Source: Bacillus xiamenensis (lineage in GTDB: Bacteria > Bacillota > Bacilli > Bacillales > Bacillaceae). From it: a stretch of 64,000 nucleotides of DNA. This document shows, piece after piece, positions 25,568 through 38,345 of this stretch. Each line of letters begins with the position of its first letter. Positions within the stretch are counted from its first letter, which is position 1. Position numbers and translations under genes: made by a program. The DNA is taken from assembly GCF_000300535.1 (NCBI RefSeq), contig NZ_AMSH01000002.1, positions 62,001-126,000 of the forward strand. The letters run 5' to 3'. Below the pieces are notes generated by a model. That model did not search any database. It had not been told where the DNA came from and saw nothing but the letters and a program-made list of their open reading frames with translations.

Positions 25568-26851
25568 CTATCTTCTTGATGCAGACATATTGGCTTGTTT
25601 CCATTCTTGCGTTAAAATATCGAAAAATTCTTGGTTCGTCTTTGTTTTTCTCATTTTACGCATGAACTTCTCAGCGAAATCAGGTGTATCTGACATCGAT
25701 TTTCTCATCGCCCATAGACGATCAAGATGCTCTTTTGGCACAAGCAGTTCTTCTTTTCTCGTACCAGAACGACGAATGTCGATCGCCGGGAAAATCCTTC
25801 TCTCTGCAAGAGAGCGATCCAAATGGAGCTCCATGTTTCCAGTACCTTTGAACTCCTCATAAATGACATCATCCATACGAGAACCTGTATCAACAAGCGC
25901 AGTGGCTAAAATCGTTAGGCTTCCGCCTTCTTCGATGTTACGCGCAGCACCAAAGAAACGTTTTGGACGATGGAACGCAGCTGGATCAATCCCCCCAGAA
26001 AGCGTTCGCCCGCTTGGCGGGATGACTAGGTTGTATGCACGAGCAAGCCTTGTGATGCTGTCCATTAAGATGATGACATCTTTTTTATGTTCAACAAGAC
26101 GCATGGCACGCTCTAATACAAGCTCTGCTACTTTAATGTGGTTTTCCGGTACTTCGTCAAAGGTTGAACTAACAACATCCCCTGCAACAGAACGTTCGAT
26201 GTCTGTTACTTCCTCTGGACGTTCGTCAATGAGAAGGACAATCAGTTCTGCCTCTGGATGATTTTCAGAAATGCTATTGGCTATTTCTTTAAGTAAAATG
26301 GTTTTCCCTGCTTTAGGCGGTGCAACGATTAATCCACGTTGTCCAAATCCAACTGGTGCCATCATATCCATAATTCTAGTAGACAGGTGATTAGGCTGTG
26401 TTTCAAGAATCATTTGGCGATCAGGGAATAGCGGTGTGAGTGCAGGAAAGTGAACACGTTCCTTTGCTGATTCTGGGTCGTCCCCATTTACCGCTTCTAC
26501 ATGAAGGAGGCCATAGTAGCGTTCATTCTCTTTTGGAGGTCTTACCTTTCCAGACACCTTATCTCCATTTCGTAAATCAAAGCGTCTGATTTGTGAAGCA
26601 GAAATATAAATATCTTCAGAGCTTGGGGAGTAGTTAATGGGTCTTAAGAAACCAAATCCCTCTGACTGAATAATTTCTAGAACCCCTTCCATAAATAAGA
26701 GATCCTCTTGCTCAGCGTTTGCCTTTAAGATGGCAAAAATTAATTCTTTTTTTGTTAGTTTGCTGTAATAAGAGATTTTGTACCGTTTTGCTAACTCATA
26801 CAGCTCTTTTAATTTCATATTTTCCAAAGATGAAATCGAAACATCTTTCAA
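25568..26851 (-). CDS. rho: Transcription termination factor Rho
   Basis: This 427-residue hexameric RNA helicase has an N-terminal helical domain ([26 protein letters not shown]), an RNA-binding cold-shock-like domain (GFGFLRP...EDIYIS) and an ATPase domain with Walker A APPKAGKT and Walker [18 protein letters not shown] place the start at TTG 26851 ([13 protein letters not shown]), with GTGTGGTG upstream; the frame is open four codons earlier. A 367 bp leader region precedes it. Confidence 0.96.
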   Translation of the reverse strand: MKDVSISSLENMKLKELYELAKRYKISYYSKLTKKELIFAILKANAEQEDLLFMEGVLEIIQSEGFGFLRPINYSPSSEDIYISASQIRRFDLRNGDKVSGKVRPPKENERYYGLLHVEAVNGDDPESAKERVHFPALTPLFPDRQMILETQPNHLSTRIMDMMAPVGFGQRGLIVAPPKAGKTILLKEIANSISENHPEAELIVLLIDERPEEVTDIERSVAGDVVSSTFDEVPENHIKVAELVLERAMRLVEHKKDVIILMDSITRLARAYNLVIPPSGRTLSGGIDPAAFHRPKRFFGAARNIEEGGSLTILATALVDTGSRMDDVIYEEFKGTGNMELHLDRSLAERRIFPAIDIRRSGTRKEELLVPKEHLDRLWAMRKSMSDTPDFAEKFMRKMRKTKTNQEFFDILTQEWKQANMSASRR

Positions 26852-27187
26852 TATGGACACCACACTTTTCTAGTCAATGTATTTCATTACAAATGCATGA
26901 CCATTGTATTTGATTAGCTTTTAATTCCGTTTTTTTGTTGGATTGACCTCGCTCTCATGGTAACGCTCCCACTCGTTTTATCGTAAAAGATAGGAACAAT
27001 GTGAAATAGAGCTTTGTCAACATAGAGAAGGATAATGAATATATCGTCATGATGCGGCAGTATTTAAACTTATTGAAGCTTAAAAGAAGTAAATTCGCAG
27101 AAAATTTCGCAGCACTCTTTAGTTTTACCTCATTTGCAGAGAATATTCAACTTTAAAAAGAAAATGATATACATTTGACACCTATAT
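26852..27187 (-). other. Long leader or intergenic region before rho
   Basis: No gene is visible on either strand between rho and the glpX terminator. Several TTGAnn/TAnnnT pairs are possible, but none stands out. rho is autoregulated in Bacillus, and a long leader is consistent with that. I cannot point to the control element. Confidence 0.4.
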
Positions 27188-27215
27188 GAAAAGCGGGTAA
27201 TGAATACCCGCTTTC
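27188..27215 (-). terminator. Terminator of glpX
   Basis: On the minus strand AAAGCGGGTA-ttcat-TACCCGCTTT is followed by TCAT right after the glpX stop. The stem is strong and the T tract short. Confidence 0.75.
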
Positions 27216-27218
27216 AGA

Positions 27219-28184
27219 TTACGGACGAATGACAAGATTCGGTTTTTTCTTTAAGCTGTGTCTGCCATCGACGAATCGGACAGTACCCGATTTTGCACGC
27301 ATGACAACACTATGTGTTGTTCCAACAGAGCCTTTGAATTGAACACCTTTTAATAACTCGCCGTCTGTTACACCTGTCGCTGCAAAAATGGCGTCGTCAC
27401 CTTTCACGAGGTCTTCCATTCTGAGGACTTTCCCAACATCCAGCCCCATTTTCTCGCAGCGTCTCAGCTCTTCTTCACTTTGAGGAAGAAGCTTACCGTG
27501 GATTTCACCACCAAGTGCCTTTAACGCAACAGCAGAAAGAACACCTTCAGGCGCACCGCCTGAACCAAATAGAATATCAACACCTGTGTGATCAAATGCT
27601 GTATTAATGGCTCCTGCAACGTCACCATCATCAATCAGTTTAATTCTTGCGCCTGCTTCTCTCAGCTCAGCAATAATTTGTTCATGTCGATCTCTGTTTA
27701 AAATCGTCGCAACCACATCTTCAATATCTTTGTTTTTCGCTTTTGCAACAGCACGAAGATTATCAATGACAGGCGCTTCAATGTCGATGCAGCCTACCGC
27801 TTCTGGACCTACTGCGATCTTATCCATGTACATATCAGGTGCATTCAGCAAGTTGCCATGATCCGCAACAGCAATGACAGCTAAGGCATTCCAGCCGCCG
27901 CTCGCCACAATATTTGTTCCTTCCAATGGATCAACAGCGACATCCACGCGAGGTCCATATCCGTTCCCAAGCTTTTCCCCAATATAGAGCATTGGTGCTT
28001 CGTCCATTTCTCCCTCGCCGATGACCACAGTTCCCTTCATCGGAATGGTATCAAATACATCACGCATGGCACTTGTTGCAGCATCATCCGCTTCGTCTTT
28101 TAATCCTCTTCCCATCCAACGGGCAGATTTTAATGCGGCTGCTTCTGTCACCCGTACTAGTTCCATCGATAAACTTCTTTCCAT
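27219..28184 (-). CDS. glpX: Class II fructose-1,6-bisphosphatase
   Basis: This 321-residue gluconeogenic phosphatase converts fructose-1,6-bisphosphate to fructose-6-phosphate. The metal-binding [13 protein letters not shown] and [14 protein letters not shown] motifs and [15 protein letters not shown] are all present. A GAGGAG site lies 12 nt before the ATG. It is the GlpX-type enzyme (ywjI) and lies between murAB and rho as in B. subtilis. Confidence 0.96.
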   Translation of the reverse strand: MERSLSMELVRVTEAAALKSARWMGRGLKDEADDAATSAMRDVFDTIPMKGTVVIGEGEMDEAPMLYIGEKLGNGYGPRVDVAVDPLEGTNIVASGGWNALAVIAVADHGNLLNAPDMYMDKIAVGPEAVGCIDIEAPVIDNLRAVAKAKNKDIEDVVATILNRDRHEQIIAELREAGARIKLIDDGDVAGAINTAFDHTGVDILFGSGGAPEGVLSAVALKALGGEIHGKLLPQSEEELRRCEKMGLDVGKVLRMEDLVKGDDAIFAATGVTDGELLKGVQFKGSVGTTHSVVMRAKSGTVRFVDGRHSLKKKPNLVIRP

Positions 28185-28216
28185 TTTTGCCCAAATCTCC
28201 TCTCACAGTCAAAGCC

Positions 28217-29506
28217 TTATGAATTTTGAAGTTCTTCTATTTCTTGATCATTCAGCTTTTCACGCCAGATGGTTGCACCCAAGCCTTCAAGCTTCTCCTC
28301 AAGCATACTATATCCTCTGTCTATATGTTCAAGCCCTGTGATTTCGGTCACACCGTCTGCCATTAACCCTGCGACAACAAGACAAGCACCTGCACGCAGA
28401 TCACTTGCTTTTACTTTTGCTCCTTGAAGCTGAGTTTGCCCCGTAATAATGGCAGACCTTCCTTCCACCTTCATGTTTGCCCCCATGCGGCGCAATTCGT
28501 CAATGTGCTTAAAGCGGGCAGAGTAAATCGTATCTGTGACAACACTCGTGCCTTTTGCTTTTGTTAACAAAGCGGTCATCGGCTGCTGAAGATCGGTCGG
28601 AAAGCCCGGATACACAAGGGTTTTGATATCGACAGGCTTGAGTCCTTCATTTCTGCCAACAATCAGCATCTGATCGTTGCTCGTTTCAATTGTGAACCCC
28701 ATCTCTCTCAGTTTTGCCGTAATTGATTCTAAATGAGTTGGGATCACATTATCAAGTACAACTTCATCCCCCATCGCTGCACCTGCAATTAAAAACGTAC
28801 CTGCTTCTATGCGATCAGGAATGATCGAATGCTTGCAGCCATGAAGAGATTCTACACCATCGATTCGAATCACATCAGTACCCGCACCTTTGATGTTGGC
28901 TCCCATGCTTGCAAGCAGTGTCGCTACATCAATAATTTCTGGCTCTTTGGCGGCATTTTCAATCACCGTTTTCCCTTCGGCCAGTACAGCGGCCAGCATG
29001 ATATTAATGGTTGCACCTACACTGACAACATCGAGATAAATACGGGCTCCTACTAGCTTTTCAGCACGTAAATAGATCGCTCCTTGCTCGTTTGTCACCT
29101 CGGCTCCAAGTGCCTCAAAGCCTTTGATATGCTGATCGATCGGTCTAGGTCCTAAGTGACATCCTCCTGGCAAACCGATGACAGCCTGCTTGAATCTGCC
29201 TAGCATGGCCCCCATTAAATAATAGGACGCCCGCAGTTTCTTCACTTTCCCGTTAGGAAGCGGCATGCTGATCATTGATTCAGGATGGACAACCATTTCA
29301 CCTTTTTCAAAAGTGACCTTTCCGCCAATTTCTTCTAACAGATCTCGTAATGTGTCAATATCTGAAATATGCGGAAGGCCTTCAATCGTTACAGAAGAAT
29401 TAGCGAGAATCGTGGCAGGAATCAGTGCTACAGCACTATTTTTCGCACCACTAATATGTACGGTCCCGCGCAATGGGTCACCGCCGGCAATGTTTAATTT
29501 TTCCAT
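28217..29506 (-). CDS. murAB: UDP-N-acetylglucosamine 1-carboxyvinyltransferase MurAB (MurZ)
   Basis: This 429-residue second MurA enzyme has Lys22 (SGAKNSAV) and the catalytic Cys116 ([14 protein letters not shown]). It performs the same reaction as MurAA, and Gram-positives of low GC content often keep both. Position between the transaldolase-like gene and glpX identifies it as MurAB/MurZ. It has a GAAGGGAG site before the ATG. Nothing suggests loss of activity. Confidence 0.96.
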   Translation of the reverse strand: MEKLNIAGGDPLRGTVHISGAKNSAVALIPATILANSSVTIEGLPHISDIDTLRDLLEEIGGKVTFEKGEMVVHPESMISMPLPNGKVKKLRASYYLMGAMLGRFKQAVIGLPGGCHLGPRPIDQHIKGFEALGAEVTNEQGAIYLRAEKLVGARIYLDVVSVGATINIMLAAVLAEGKTVIENAAKEPEIIDVATLLASMGANIKGAGTDVIRIDGVESLHGCKHSIIPDRIEAGTFLIAGAAMGDEVVLDNVIPTHLESITAKLREMGFTIETSNDQMLIVGRNEGLKPVDIKTLVYPGFPTDLQQPMTALLTKAKGTSVVTDTIYSARFKHIDELRRMGANMKVEGRSAIITGQTQLQGAKVKASDLRAGACLVVAGLMADGVTEITGLEHIDRGYSMLEEKLEGLGATIWREKLNDQEIEELQNS

Positions 29507-29709
29507 ATTTATCTCCCTTCTTAAAGAAGATCACTGTTGGAGTTATACTGTTGTGGATGTCGCGCTTTAAAAGGTCTTGTCCAAAATTTAGCCAATATCA
29601 AGAGAAAGAATACAGGTTAAACGAAATTTGTCGGAAGAAAAATAATCGAAGCTTTGCGAGGCTGTGATGTTCTCTTCTTTGCACAAAACATTTCTTAGCG
29701 TTTTTAAAG

Positions 29710-29747
29710 GAAAACTGCGGCAAACGGAACCACATATCCCGTCTGCC
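29710..29747 (-). terminator. Terminator of the transaldolase-like gene
   Basis: On the minus strand GGCAgACGG / CCGTtTGCC is followed by GCAGTTTTCC just past the stop. The 200 bp between here and murAB hold no visible gene. Confidence 0.6.
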
Positions 29748-29755
29748 ACAATCAC

Positions 29756-30409
<654 letters not shown>

Positions 30410-30460
30410 CTATCAATAAATTGTCTGAAATGTAAATTTGATTGCGCTTTCTCAAGATAT

Positions 30461-30491
30461 GGAGAAAACCGCCTGTGAGTCAGGCGGCTTT
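30461..30491 (-). terminator. Terminator of fbaA
   Basis: On the minus strand GCCGCCTG-actca-CAGGCGGTTTTC forms a GC-rich hairpin with a short T run. Confidence 0.85.
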
Positions 30492-30505
30492 CGGTTCTCA
30501 TCAAA

Positions 30506-31363
30506 TTATGCTTGGTTAGAAGAACCAAATTCGCGCATTTTGCCGATAACAGTCGCTTTAATTGCGTCACGAGCTGGTCCAAGATATTTACGTGGATCAT
30601 ACTCTTCTGTTTTCGCAGCAAGTGTTTCGCGAACTGCTTTTGCAGAAGCAATTTGGTTTTCAGTGTTTACATTGATTTTTGCTGTACCAAGTGAGATCGC
30701 ACGCTTGATGTCAGCAGTTGGGATACCTGTTCCGCCGTGAAGAACAAGTGGAAGACCTGTCGCTTTTCCGATCTCTTCCATTTCAGCAAAACCAAGGTTT
30801 GGTTCACCTTTGTATGGACCATGAACAGAACCTAGTGCAGGTGCAAGGCAGTCAATACCCGTACGTTCTACAAGCTCTAGGCACTCTTTTGGATCAGCAT
30901 AAATAACGCCCTCAGCGATGACGTCGTCTTCTTGTCCACCAACAGTTCCAAGTTCAGCTTCTACAGATACACCGTGGAAATGTGCAAGCTCAACTACTTT
31001 TGCAGTTGTTGCTACATTCTCCTCAAATGGATGGTGAGAAGCATCAATCATAACAGAAGTAAATCCTGCATGAATCGCTTTTGCACAAGATTCAAAGCTT
31101 GAACCGTGATCTAAGTGAATCGCAACAGGAACTGTCACATTATATTCTTCGATTAACGCTTTTACCATTGCGACAACTGTTTTGAAGCCGCCCATGTAGC
31201 GTCCTGCTCCTTCAGATACTCCTAAGATAACTGGAGATTTCTCTTCTTCAGCAGCTTGTAAAATCGCTTGCGTGAATTCTAAGTTATTTAAGTTAAACTG
31301 TCCAACAGCGTAACCTTTTTCCTTTGCGTCTTTCAACATTTCTGTCATTGAAACTAAAGGCAT
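30506..31363 (-). CDS. fbaA: Class II fructose-bisphosphate aldolase
   Basis: This 285-residue zinc-dependent aldolase of glycolysis has metal-binding [32 protein letters not shown] and LHGGTGIP, all in the usual order. The start ATG 31363 has AGGGAGG upstream. It lies between spo0F and tal, the conserved Bacillus order. Confidence 0.97.
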   Translation of the reverse strand: MPLVSMTEMLKDAKEKGYAVGQFNLNNLEFTQAILQAAEEEKSPVILGVSEGAGRYMGGFKTVVAMVKALIEEYNVTVPVAIHLDHGSSFESCAKAIHAGFTSVMIDASHHPFEENVATTAKVVELAHFHGVSVEAELGTVGGQEDDVIAEGVIYADPKECLELVERTGIDCLAPALGSVHGPYKGEPNLGFAEMEEIGKATGLPLVLHGGTGIPTADIKRAISLGTAKINVNTENQIASAKAVRETLAAKTEEYDPRKYLGPARDAIKATVIGKMREFGSSNQA

Positions 31364-31538
31364 GATGAAAAATCCTCCCTATGTAGCTAATTTGCTTACT
31401 AAAAAAAGCTCTCCACCCTAGCATGACCAGAATTTCTCGCCATATGTAAACTTTCAAAGTCAGATCGCTTTCTTCTTATCTAGAATACCAATTATTCGAC
31501 AAATCGGCAACAGAATGACTCGATTCAATCATTTCCAT

Positions 31539-31913
31539 CTAGCCGTTTGTTTCAAGCGGCAAGTATTCTTTGACTGCATCACGGATTTCATCAATATCAA
31601 ATGGTTTAGCGAAGTGCGTCAAGGCACCGAGTTCTTTAGATTCTTGAATCATATCTAGCTCGCCATAGGCTGTCATAATGATGACGCGGATGTCTTCATC
31701 AATTAATTTCATCCGTTTTAAAATCTCAATTCCATCCATTCCGGGAATCTTCATATCCAGCAGGACAAGGTTGGGTCTATGATTCTTCACAATATCTAAT
31801 GCCTGTAGCCCGTTGGCGGCTTGGAAGGTTTGATAGCCTTCTTTATGAAACACTTCATTCAATAAGATTCTAATACCGTACTGATCATCGACAATTAAAA
31901 TTTTCTCATTCAT
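31539..31913 (-). CDS. spo0F: Spo0F, sporulation phosphorelay response regulator
   Basis: This 124-residue single-domain receiver accepts phosphate from the Kin kinases and passes it to Spo0B. The acidic pocket Asp9-Asp10 and phosphoacceptor Asp53 ([12 protein letters not shown]) are present, as are the MTAYGE threonine region and the FAKPFD lysine. There is no output domain. In B. subtilis numbering the acceptor is Asp54, because of one extra N-terminal Met. It has a strong sigma-H promoter. Confidence 0.98.
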   Translation of the reverse strand: MNEKILIVDDQYGIRILLNEVFHKEGYQTFQAANGLQALDIVKNHRPNLVLLDMKIPGMDGIEILKRMKLIDEDIRVIIMTAYGELDMIQESKELGALTHFAKPFDIDEIRDAVKEYLPLETNG

Positions 31914-31965
31914 CTGTTACACCCCATTGCTTTCATTTTTCGCCATAAAAAGAGCTGTTGTTAAA

Positions 31966-31994
31966 TAATTCTGTTTGATTTTCACATTTCCTTT
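31966..31994 (-). promoter_or_regulatory. Sigma-H promoter of spo0F
   Basis: On the minus strand AAAGGAAAT (31986-31994), a 12 bp spacer and CAGAATTA (31966-31973) match the sigma-H consensus RnAGGAwww / hnGAATww at every defined position. It lies about 50 bp upstream of spo0F, a known sigma-H gene. Confidence 0.85.
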
Positions 31995-32093
31995 AATTAT
32001 AATAGTTTACTTTACGACATTTTCTGAGCATTTTTCCTAATATTCTCTTTATATTCTATTATAAAATGATCTGACCGAAGGAGGAAATGAGTC

Positions 32094-32624
32094 TTGTTAA
32101 AAATTTTTACTACCCAATTATCAGGTATTTTTTCACGTATTGGAGATAAACAGGCAGAAGCGATTGAAGATGGGGCACGCCTTCTTGCTCAGGCTGTCGT
32201 TAGTGGCCATGCTGTCTATTTTCATGGAAAGAATGAATTGGCCGCTGTCGCCCTTGAGGCATCCGAAAGCAACGAGCCTTTTCCATGTGCAAAAGTGTTG
32301 CCTCTCGATCAAAAGGAACGCAGCTTACTTCACCCAAGTGACAGGGTGCTGCTTTTTTATTCAAATCCAGAAGATCAGGAGATTCAATCTCTTGTCAAAG
32401 AGCTGCATGCGCAAGGTACACCTATTGTCGGTGTCGGTCCAGCACAAAAGGAACCGTCATTGATTGAAGAACATTGTGATGTCCACATTGATTTCCAGCT
32501 CAAAAAACCACTAGTGCCTGCTGAGGATGGAACAAGATTCGGCTATCCTGCATTGATGACCTGCTTATATGTCTATCATGCTCTATCGTTTACTGTGAAA
32601 GAAATCGTAGAAGAATATGAATAA
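32094..32624 (+). CDS. ywjG: DUF2529 protein YwjG
   Basis: This 176-residue protein of the DUF2529 family has a fold related to SIS (sugar isomerase) domains. Visible parts are HGKNELAAVALEASE, PSDRVLLFYSNPEDQEI and GTRFGYPALMTCLYVYHAL. The biochemical role is unknown. TTG 32094 has AAGGAGG 8 nt upstream and is clearly the start. It is divergent from spo0F and convergent with pyrG. Confidence 0.88.
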   Translation: MLKIFTTQLSGIFSRIGDKQAEAIEDGARLLAQAVVSGHAVYFHGKNELAAVALEASESNEPFPCAKVLPLDQKERSLLHPSDRVLLFYSNPEDQEIQSLVKELHAQGTPIVGVGPAQKEPSLIEEHCDVHIDFQLKKPLVPAEDGTRFGYPALMTCLYVYHALSFTVKEIVEEYE

Positions 32625-32664
32625 AAAAACTGCCGAGAATATCATCTTCTCGGCAGTTTTTTGT
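32624..32664. terminator. Bidirectional terminator between ywjG and pyrG
   Basis: AACTGCCGAGAA / TTCTCGGCAGTT has seven A on the left and six T on the right, so it serves both convergent genes. Confidence 0.9.
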
Positions 32665-32665
32665 T

Positions 32666-34426
<1,761 letters not shown>

Positions 34427-34436
34427 TTAGAGAGCC

Positions 34437-34473
34437 CAAAATACATACTACATAGTTCGCTCTGGAAAGTCAA
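34437..34473 (-). promoter_or_regulatory. pyrG promoter and GGGC start site
   Basis: On the minus strand TTGACT (34468-34473), a 17 bp spacer and TAGTAT (34445-34450) are followed 7 nt later by GGGCTC starting at 34437. The GGG initiation run is the slippage site used in CTP sensing. Confidence 0.88.
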
Positions 34474-34511
34474 GACGGTTTTGTCCTGTTTTGAGAACCG
34501 GTTTGTGAGGG

Positions 34512-35045
34512 TTATTTTTCTTCCTCATCATCGGCTAAATCGCCTTCGTCAATTTCCGTTAAGCCGTCGTCATCTTCATCATCATCTTCGTCGAAGTCTT
34601 CTAGATCTTCATCAATTTCCTCATCATCTAAGTCAAGAACATCGTCGTCTTCAACAAGTTCAAGATCTTCTTCAAGATCTTCGATTTCTTCTTCTTCAAT
34701 ATCATCGAAGTCTTCTTCAACGACAGCTGCTTTTGTTTTTTTCTTTTTCGCTTTTGTTTTCACAACTGGCTGAACTTCTTCTTCGATTTGATCAACTGGA
34801 TACCAGCTGCGAAGTCCCCATCTCTGATCACCTAACGAAATAAAGCGGCCATCTATATTTAAATCTGTATAAAATTGGGCAAGTCGATCATCCAGATCAG
34901 ATTTTTGTATCCCTTGCAAACGGACAATTTCATCTATTAACTCGGAAAACGTAACCGGCTTTTTGCTGTCTCTGAAAATTTCATAAGCAAGTTCAACTAA
35001 AGACATTTGTTTGAGCTGTTCCTGTGAGTATTCTTTCAAACTCAA
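34512..35045 (-). CDS. rpoE: RNA polymerase delta subunit
   Basis: This 177-residue delta factor of Gram-positive RNA polymerase increases specificity and promotes recycling. The N-terminal HARE-HTH domain covers about 1-90 (SLVELAYEIFRDSKKPVTFSELIDEI, DGRFISLGDQRWGLRSWYP). A basic patch (KTKAKKKKTK) leads to an almost purely Asp/Glu C-terminal tail of about 75 residues. The start is TTG 35045 with GGGAG 9 nt upstream. In B. subtilis it follows fadF-acdA; here the bacteriocin island separates them. Confidence 0.97.
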   Translation of the reverse strand: MSLKEYSQEQLKQMSLVELAYEIFRDSKKPVTFSELIDEIVRLQGIQKSDLDDRLAQFYTDLNIDGRFISLGDQRWGLRSWYPVDQIEEEVQPVVKTKAKKKKTKAAVVEEDFDDIEEEEIEDLEEDLELVEDDDVLDLDDEEIDEDLEDFDEDDDEDDDGLTEIDEGDLADDEEEK

Positions 35046-35367
35046 GGTCAGACACTCCCTTTCTATTACATGTATGTATCCATTTATCAGTGAAATAATA
35101 AGTATTTATACCTTATTTTTACGACAAACCATACCTCTCATTATAAACAAATTAGGGGAGTTTATGCCACCTTTATTGATGTTAATTTTTGATTTTTTCA
35201 TATGATGAGCGTTAAAATCCAGTCATTTGCGTTAAATTGGCCTGATTCCTGTGTGTGATATACTTTTTGCAAGTGTCCCTTCTATGAAAGGCAATGTTAG
35301 GAATGAATACAATAAAGACAATGCACCTGATCGGCTATCGATTGAACGAAGCGATTATCCATTTTAT

Positions 35368-35413
35368 AAAAAGGTACACATAAACGGGTTTAAGTCTACG
35401 TGTACCTTTTTGA
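35368..35413. terminator. Terminator of the bacteriocin operon
   Basis: AAAAAGGTACAC / GTGTACCTTTTT is a perfect 12 bp arm pair with flanking A and T runs. It lies 120 bp past the last island gene and can work in both directions. Elsewhere in 35046-35535 I see only the rpoE promoter region and no convincing gene. Confidence 0.85.
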
Positions 35414-35535
35414 AAAACTTCTTGTACATTTTTTAGATGATCTTTTCTTAACTTGCACTAATATGGTTCCCCTTTTTCACAGACCTTGTTTATAAACTAC
35501 CTATAAATGCAAGTTCATGCTCTACTTATCATACA

Positions 35536-36039
35536 TCACAGTATAGAGACAATTTCTTTCCCTAAGGAGATTAATGCATCAATGATAAACGGCGCAGCAA
35601 AGAGAATTGATGCTTTCCAATTCTCTTTTTTGTACTGGAAAAAGAGCAAAATGAGAACAGACCCTATAAGCGCTGTCAACATGTACAACAATAAGTTATC
35701 TATCTGCAAAATCCCCATGCATATTACATTGATAAACATAATGAGAATCTTAGGAATCAGAGCATAAAACAACTTACTCTTAACTTCAGGAGCAAAGATC
35801 ATCAATAAGAATTTACCAATTAGATACTGCACTAAAAGGCTTATTGTTGTTAAAGTTGTAGTGATGACAACAATTAGATTCAGCATTGTTTCATAGGAGA
35901 TATCCTCTAACAAAGCTTTCAAATCATCTAGTTTAGAAATGTAGCCATTCAACTCAATAGCAAAAGTTACAAAATAATAATTGACAAAAATAAAAATGAC
36001 CAATGATATCAGTGATGTTATTCTTGGACGTTGTTCCAT
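35536..36039 (-). CDS. Island membrane protein with five predicted helices
   Basis: This 167-residue hydrophobic protein has predicted membrane segments near 7-30, 53-72, 92-110, 113-132 and 143-162, with a short conserved-looking loop (LLVQYLIGKFLLMIFAPEVKSKLFYAL). I do not recognise the family; a distant Yip1-like arrangement is possible. Its start overlaps the ABC ATPase gene by 22 bp, so it likely forms the permease partner of that ATPase in bacteriocin export or immunity. Base composition is AT-rich. Confidence 0.8.
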   Translation of the reverse strand: MEQRPRITSLISLVIFIFVNYYFVTFAIELNGYISKLDDLKALLEDISYETMLNLIVVITTTLTTISLLVQYLIGKFLLMIFAPEVKSKLFYALIPKILIMFINVICMGILQIDNLLLYMLTALIGSVLILLFFQYKKENWKASILFAAPFIIDALISLGKEIVSIL

Positions 36040-36629
36040 AAAAGCATCCCATCTCCTATACTAATAATGCTTGAATTATCATTTAAGCGTTTATTGACCA
36101 TGCTATGGGAAACATAAATAATGGTTGCATTTTTTTTAGAAATTTTCACTAACCTTTCAGATAGCATATCTATACTTTCTGAATCGAGCGATGACATGGT
36201 TTCATCAATTAGTATTGTTTCCCAATCTTTTACGAACACTAAAGATAACCCTACCTTCGCTTTCATACCCGTAGATGCTCTACTATACGAACCATCTAGG
36301 TTGCCATCAAAAAAATCATTCACATTACACATTTGTTCTTTATTAGGTGTAATATTAAACGTATTCCACAAGATCTCTAGATTTTCTCTAATCGTAAATG
36401 GGTGAATACCAATAGAGTCCACATTTAAATAAAGAGTCGATTCTTTGTTTATCTCAATTACCCCAGAGTATCTTTTATCTAAACCAGATATCATTCTAAG
36501 GAGAGTACTTTTACCTGCACCATTTCGGCCTACTAAATGAAAGAGACCCGATGGAATTGAAAAATTCACTTTATCGAGTATCATATTTTTTTTGAATTTC
36601 TTCGTACATTCTACAAATTCTAATCCCAC
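36018..36629 (-). CDS. ABC transporter ATP-binding protein of the bacteriocin cluster
   Basis: This 203-residue ABC ATPase has Walker A GRNGAGKST (34-42), Walker B ETILIDE (137-143), D-loop SSLD and switch His175 (IIYVSHS). The signature is atypical: RASTGMKAK (117-125) replaces LSGGQ. The GTG start at 36629 has AAGGGG upstream. Circular bacteriocin clusters of the carnocyclin/uberolysin type carry such an ATPase for self-protection or export. The adjacent membrane genes would provide the channel. Confidence 0.9.
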   Translation of the reverse strand: MGLEFVECTKKFKKNMILDKVNFSIPSGLFHLVGRNGAGKSTLLRMISGLDKRYSGVIEINKESTLYLNVDSIGIHPFTIRENLEILWNTFNITPNKEQMCNVNDFFDGNLDGSYSRASTGMKAKVGLSLVFVKDWETILIDETMSSLDSESIDMLSERLVKISKKNATIIYVSHSMVNKRLNDNSSIISIGDGMLLWNNVQE

Positions 36630-36668
36630 TTGAATCCCCTTCTCTGTAATATAGAGTCTTCAATAAAA

Positions 36669-37190
36669 TCAGCTATTGTTGATAATGATAGAAAATAATA
36701 AGGAATCATACCCTTCAATAAAGGCAGCTATTATTAGGATGACTAACGATAGGACATAATAAGGAATCATTTTTTTCATGACACCTAGAGCAGCTTTAAT
36801 TGACTTCGTATAGATTAATGTGAAAAGCACATACTGGCTTATTCCTTGATACAGCAGCATATTTGGGAATTCTAATAAACCATGAGGAATTAATTTATCT
36901 AAAGCTTCTTGCGCTCCTAACGTCCTAAAACCCATTGTAATAACGAAGGACGAACCTCCGAAATCCATTATTTGAAATAATGGCGAAAATAAAAAACCCA
37001 ATAAATACATTCCAAAATTCGTTAAGTTATGCATCAGGACTACAGACATAAAATCTTGACCCGAAGTTGGCGGTGCTGCTTCAAATAATTCTTTGTTGAC
37101 TATGCTTCCAAAATAAATTCCTATACTAATCAGTAATATACAGTAGCTAGAATAGTACCAAAGAAAACATTTGAATCTTTTATTTATCAT
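36669..37190 (-). CDS. SpoIIM/DUF95 family membrane protein of the bacteriocin cluster
   Basis: This 173-residue protein has four predicted helices and the family signature PHGLLEFPNMLLYQGIS (about 105-121). It also has FGMYLLGFLFSPLF upstream. DUF95 proteins occur in nearly all circular bacteriocin clusters and are needed for production or maturation. The AGGAGG site stands 3 nt before the ATG. It is between the large membrane protein and the ATPase, with 13-39 bp gaps, so it is in one operon. Confidence 0.88.
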   Translation of the reverse strand: MINKRFKCFLWYYSSYCILLISIGIYFGSIVNKELFEAAPPTSGQDFMSVVLMHNLTNFGMYLLGFLFSPLFQIMDFGGSSFVITMGFRTLGAQEALDKLIPHGLLEFPNMLLYQGISQYVLFTLIYTKSIKAALGVMKKMIPYYVLSLVILIIAAFIEGYDSLLFSIIINNS

Positions 37191-37203
37191 TTTCCTCCTC
37201 TTT

Positions 37204-38337
37204 TCATGAAGTAATAGTAAATATTGTAATGCATATTAGTAATAAAATAGGCAAAGAAAGTTTCAGCAATGTATGTTCATAATCGTTGATTAATAGTTCG
37301 GTTTTTCTAAAATATACAACCCCAATAAAGATTATTATAGGAATCGACAACATGTTTTTAAGATTAATTGAGATATCAGAAGTGTTTATCATTACTCCGA
37401 CTATTCCACACGCGCTTATAAAAATGAGCACAAGACATAGTAAATAAATCGTACTAGATTTAAATCTCTCATATGGACCTACAATCAAAGAGGCTTGTAA
37501 CATCTCAACTCTGGCCTTATCAAGCATGATCTCTTCCTTTTTTGACCCTATTAAGATTTCTAAGATCGTTATAAAGTTTATATAGACTAGAATTAGCGCA
37601 GGCAGGTTTTCTACTTTTGTTAAAAGAGATTGGGCAAAATAAGTAAGTACTGAAGCTAAGGTACCTATTAAGACTATTAATATTTTATTGCTATTCATAT
37701 AAGATAAAAATAGATGCAGAATATTACCAGATCTATATTTCTCATTAGCACTTTTTAAAAATGAAAGTCCAATTGTCATCGGTATTCTATGAGAATTACT
37801 TATGTAAATATAAATAAGAAGAGATTGTACTATCTGCAGTATAATAACTGCTTCAAGAATAGATGTTATAATATACCAAAATTGTAACAAAAGAAGTAGT
37901 CTATTCATAATATTGAATAAACCCGACAATAATTGAGATGCAAATGAAAGTATTATAGCAACAATAGATAGTATAATAATTAAATATTCCTTTTCTACTA
38001 ACAAAAAGATTGAAGAGATTAAACAAGCAAGAAGTAGTTGAACTGCATATCCTTTTTTCATAGTAAAGAATAAATGTTTCATCAACAATTGTTTAGAGAT
38101 AAAGACCAAGCCTGGTTGTTGTCTTCTGTATGGTAATACACAACGATTGATATTAGCTGTAGCCACAATATATATTGAAGTAAAAATAAAGCTGTTCAGG
38201 TAAGAGTTAGGAATCATACCACGATAGAAAATAATCCCTACCATAACAATAAAAGAAAAAAGGATCATCCCAATATAATTGAGGTACCCCATTATACTTC
38301 GATCATACATTTTAAATAGCTTATTTAGTTTGTACAT
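37204..38337 (-). CDS. Large polytopic membrane protein of the bacteriocin cluster
   Basis: This 377-residue protein has about ten hydrophobic segments and basic loops. It starts MYKLNKLFKMYDRS, only 8 nt after the stop of the mini-precursor and without a good ribosome site of its own, so coupling is likely. Size and position match the large membrane proteins (BacB/UclB-like) that follow circular bacteriocin genes and may take part in leader removal, cyclisation or export. The family identity is inferred from context. Confidence 0.85.
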   Translation of the reverse strand: MYKLNKLFKMYDRSIMGYLNYIGMILFSFIVMVGIIFYRGMIPNSYLNSFIFTSIYIVATANINRCVLPYRRQQPGLVFISKQLLMKHLFFTMKKGYAVQLLLACLISSIFLLVEKEYLIIILSIVAIILSFASQLLSGLFNIMNRLLLLLQFWYIITSILEAVIILQIVQSLLIYIYISNSHRIPMTIGLSFLKSANEKYRSGNILHLFLSYMNSNKILIVLIGTLASVLTYFAQSLLTKVENLPALILVYINFITILEILIGSKKEEIMLDKARVEMLQASLIVGPYERFKSSTIYLLCLVLIFISACGIVGVMINTSDISINLKNMLSIPIIIFIGVVYFRKTELLINDYEHTLLKLSLPILLLICITIFTITS

Positions 38338-38345
38338 AAGTCACT

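Noticed and set aside
25863-26261. 132-codon plus-strand ORF
   Set aside because: It is antisense to the conserved ATPase domain of rho and has no supporting start signal.
34560-34720. Tandem-repeat-like GAT/GAA tract
   Set aside because: It is simply the acidic coding tail of rpoE and not a repeat array.
35251-35436. 61-codon plus-strand ORF before the bacteriocin operon
   Set aside because: It has no ribosome site and runs through the bidirectional terminator at 35368-35413.
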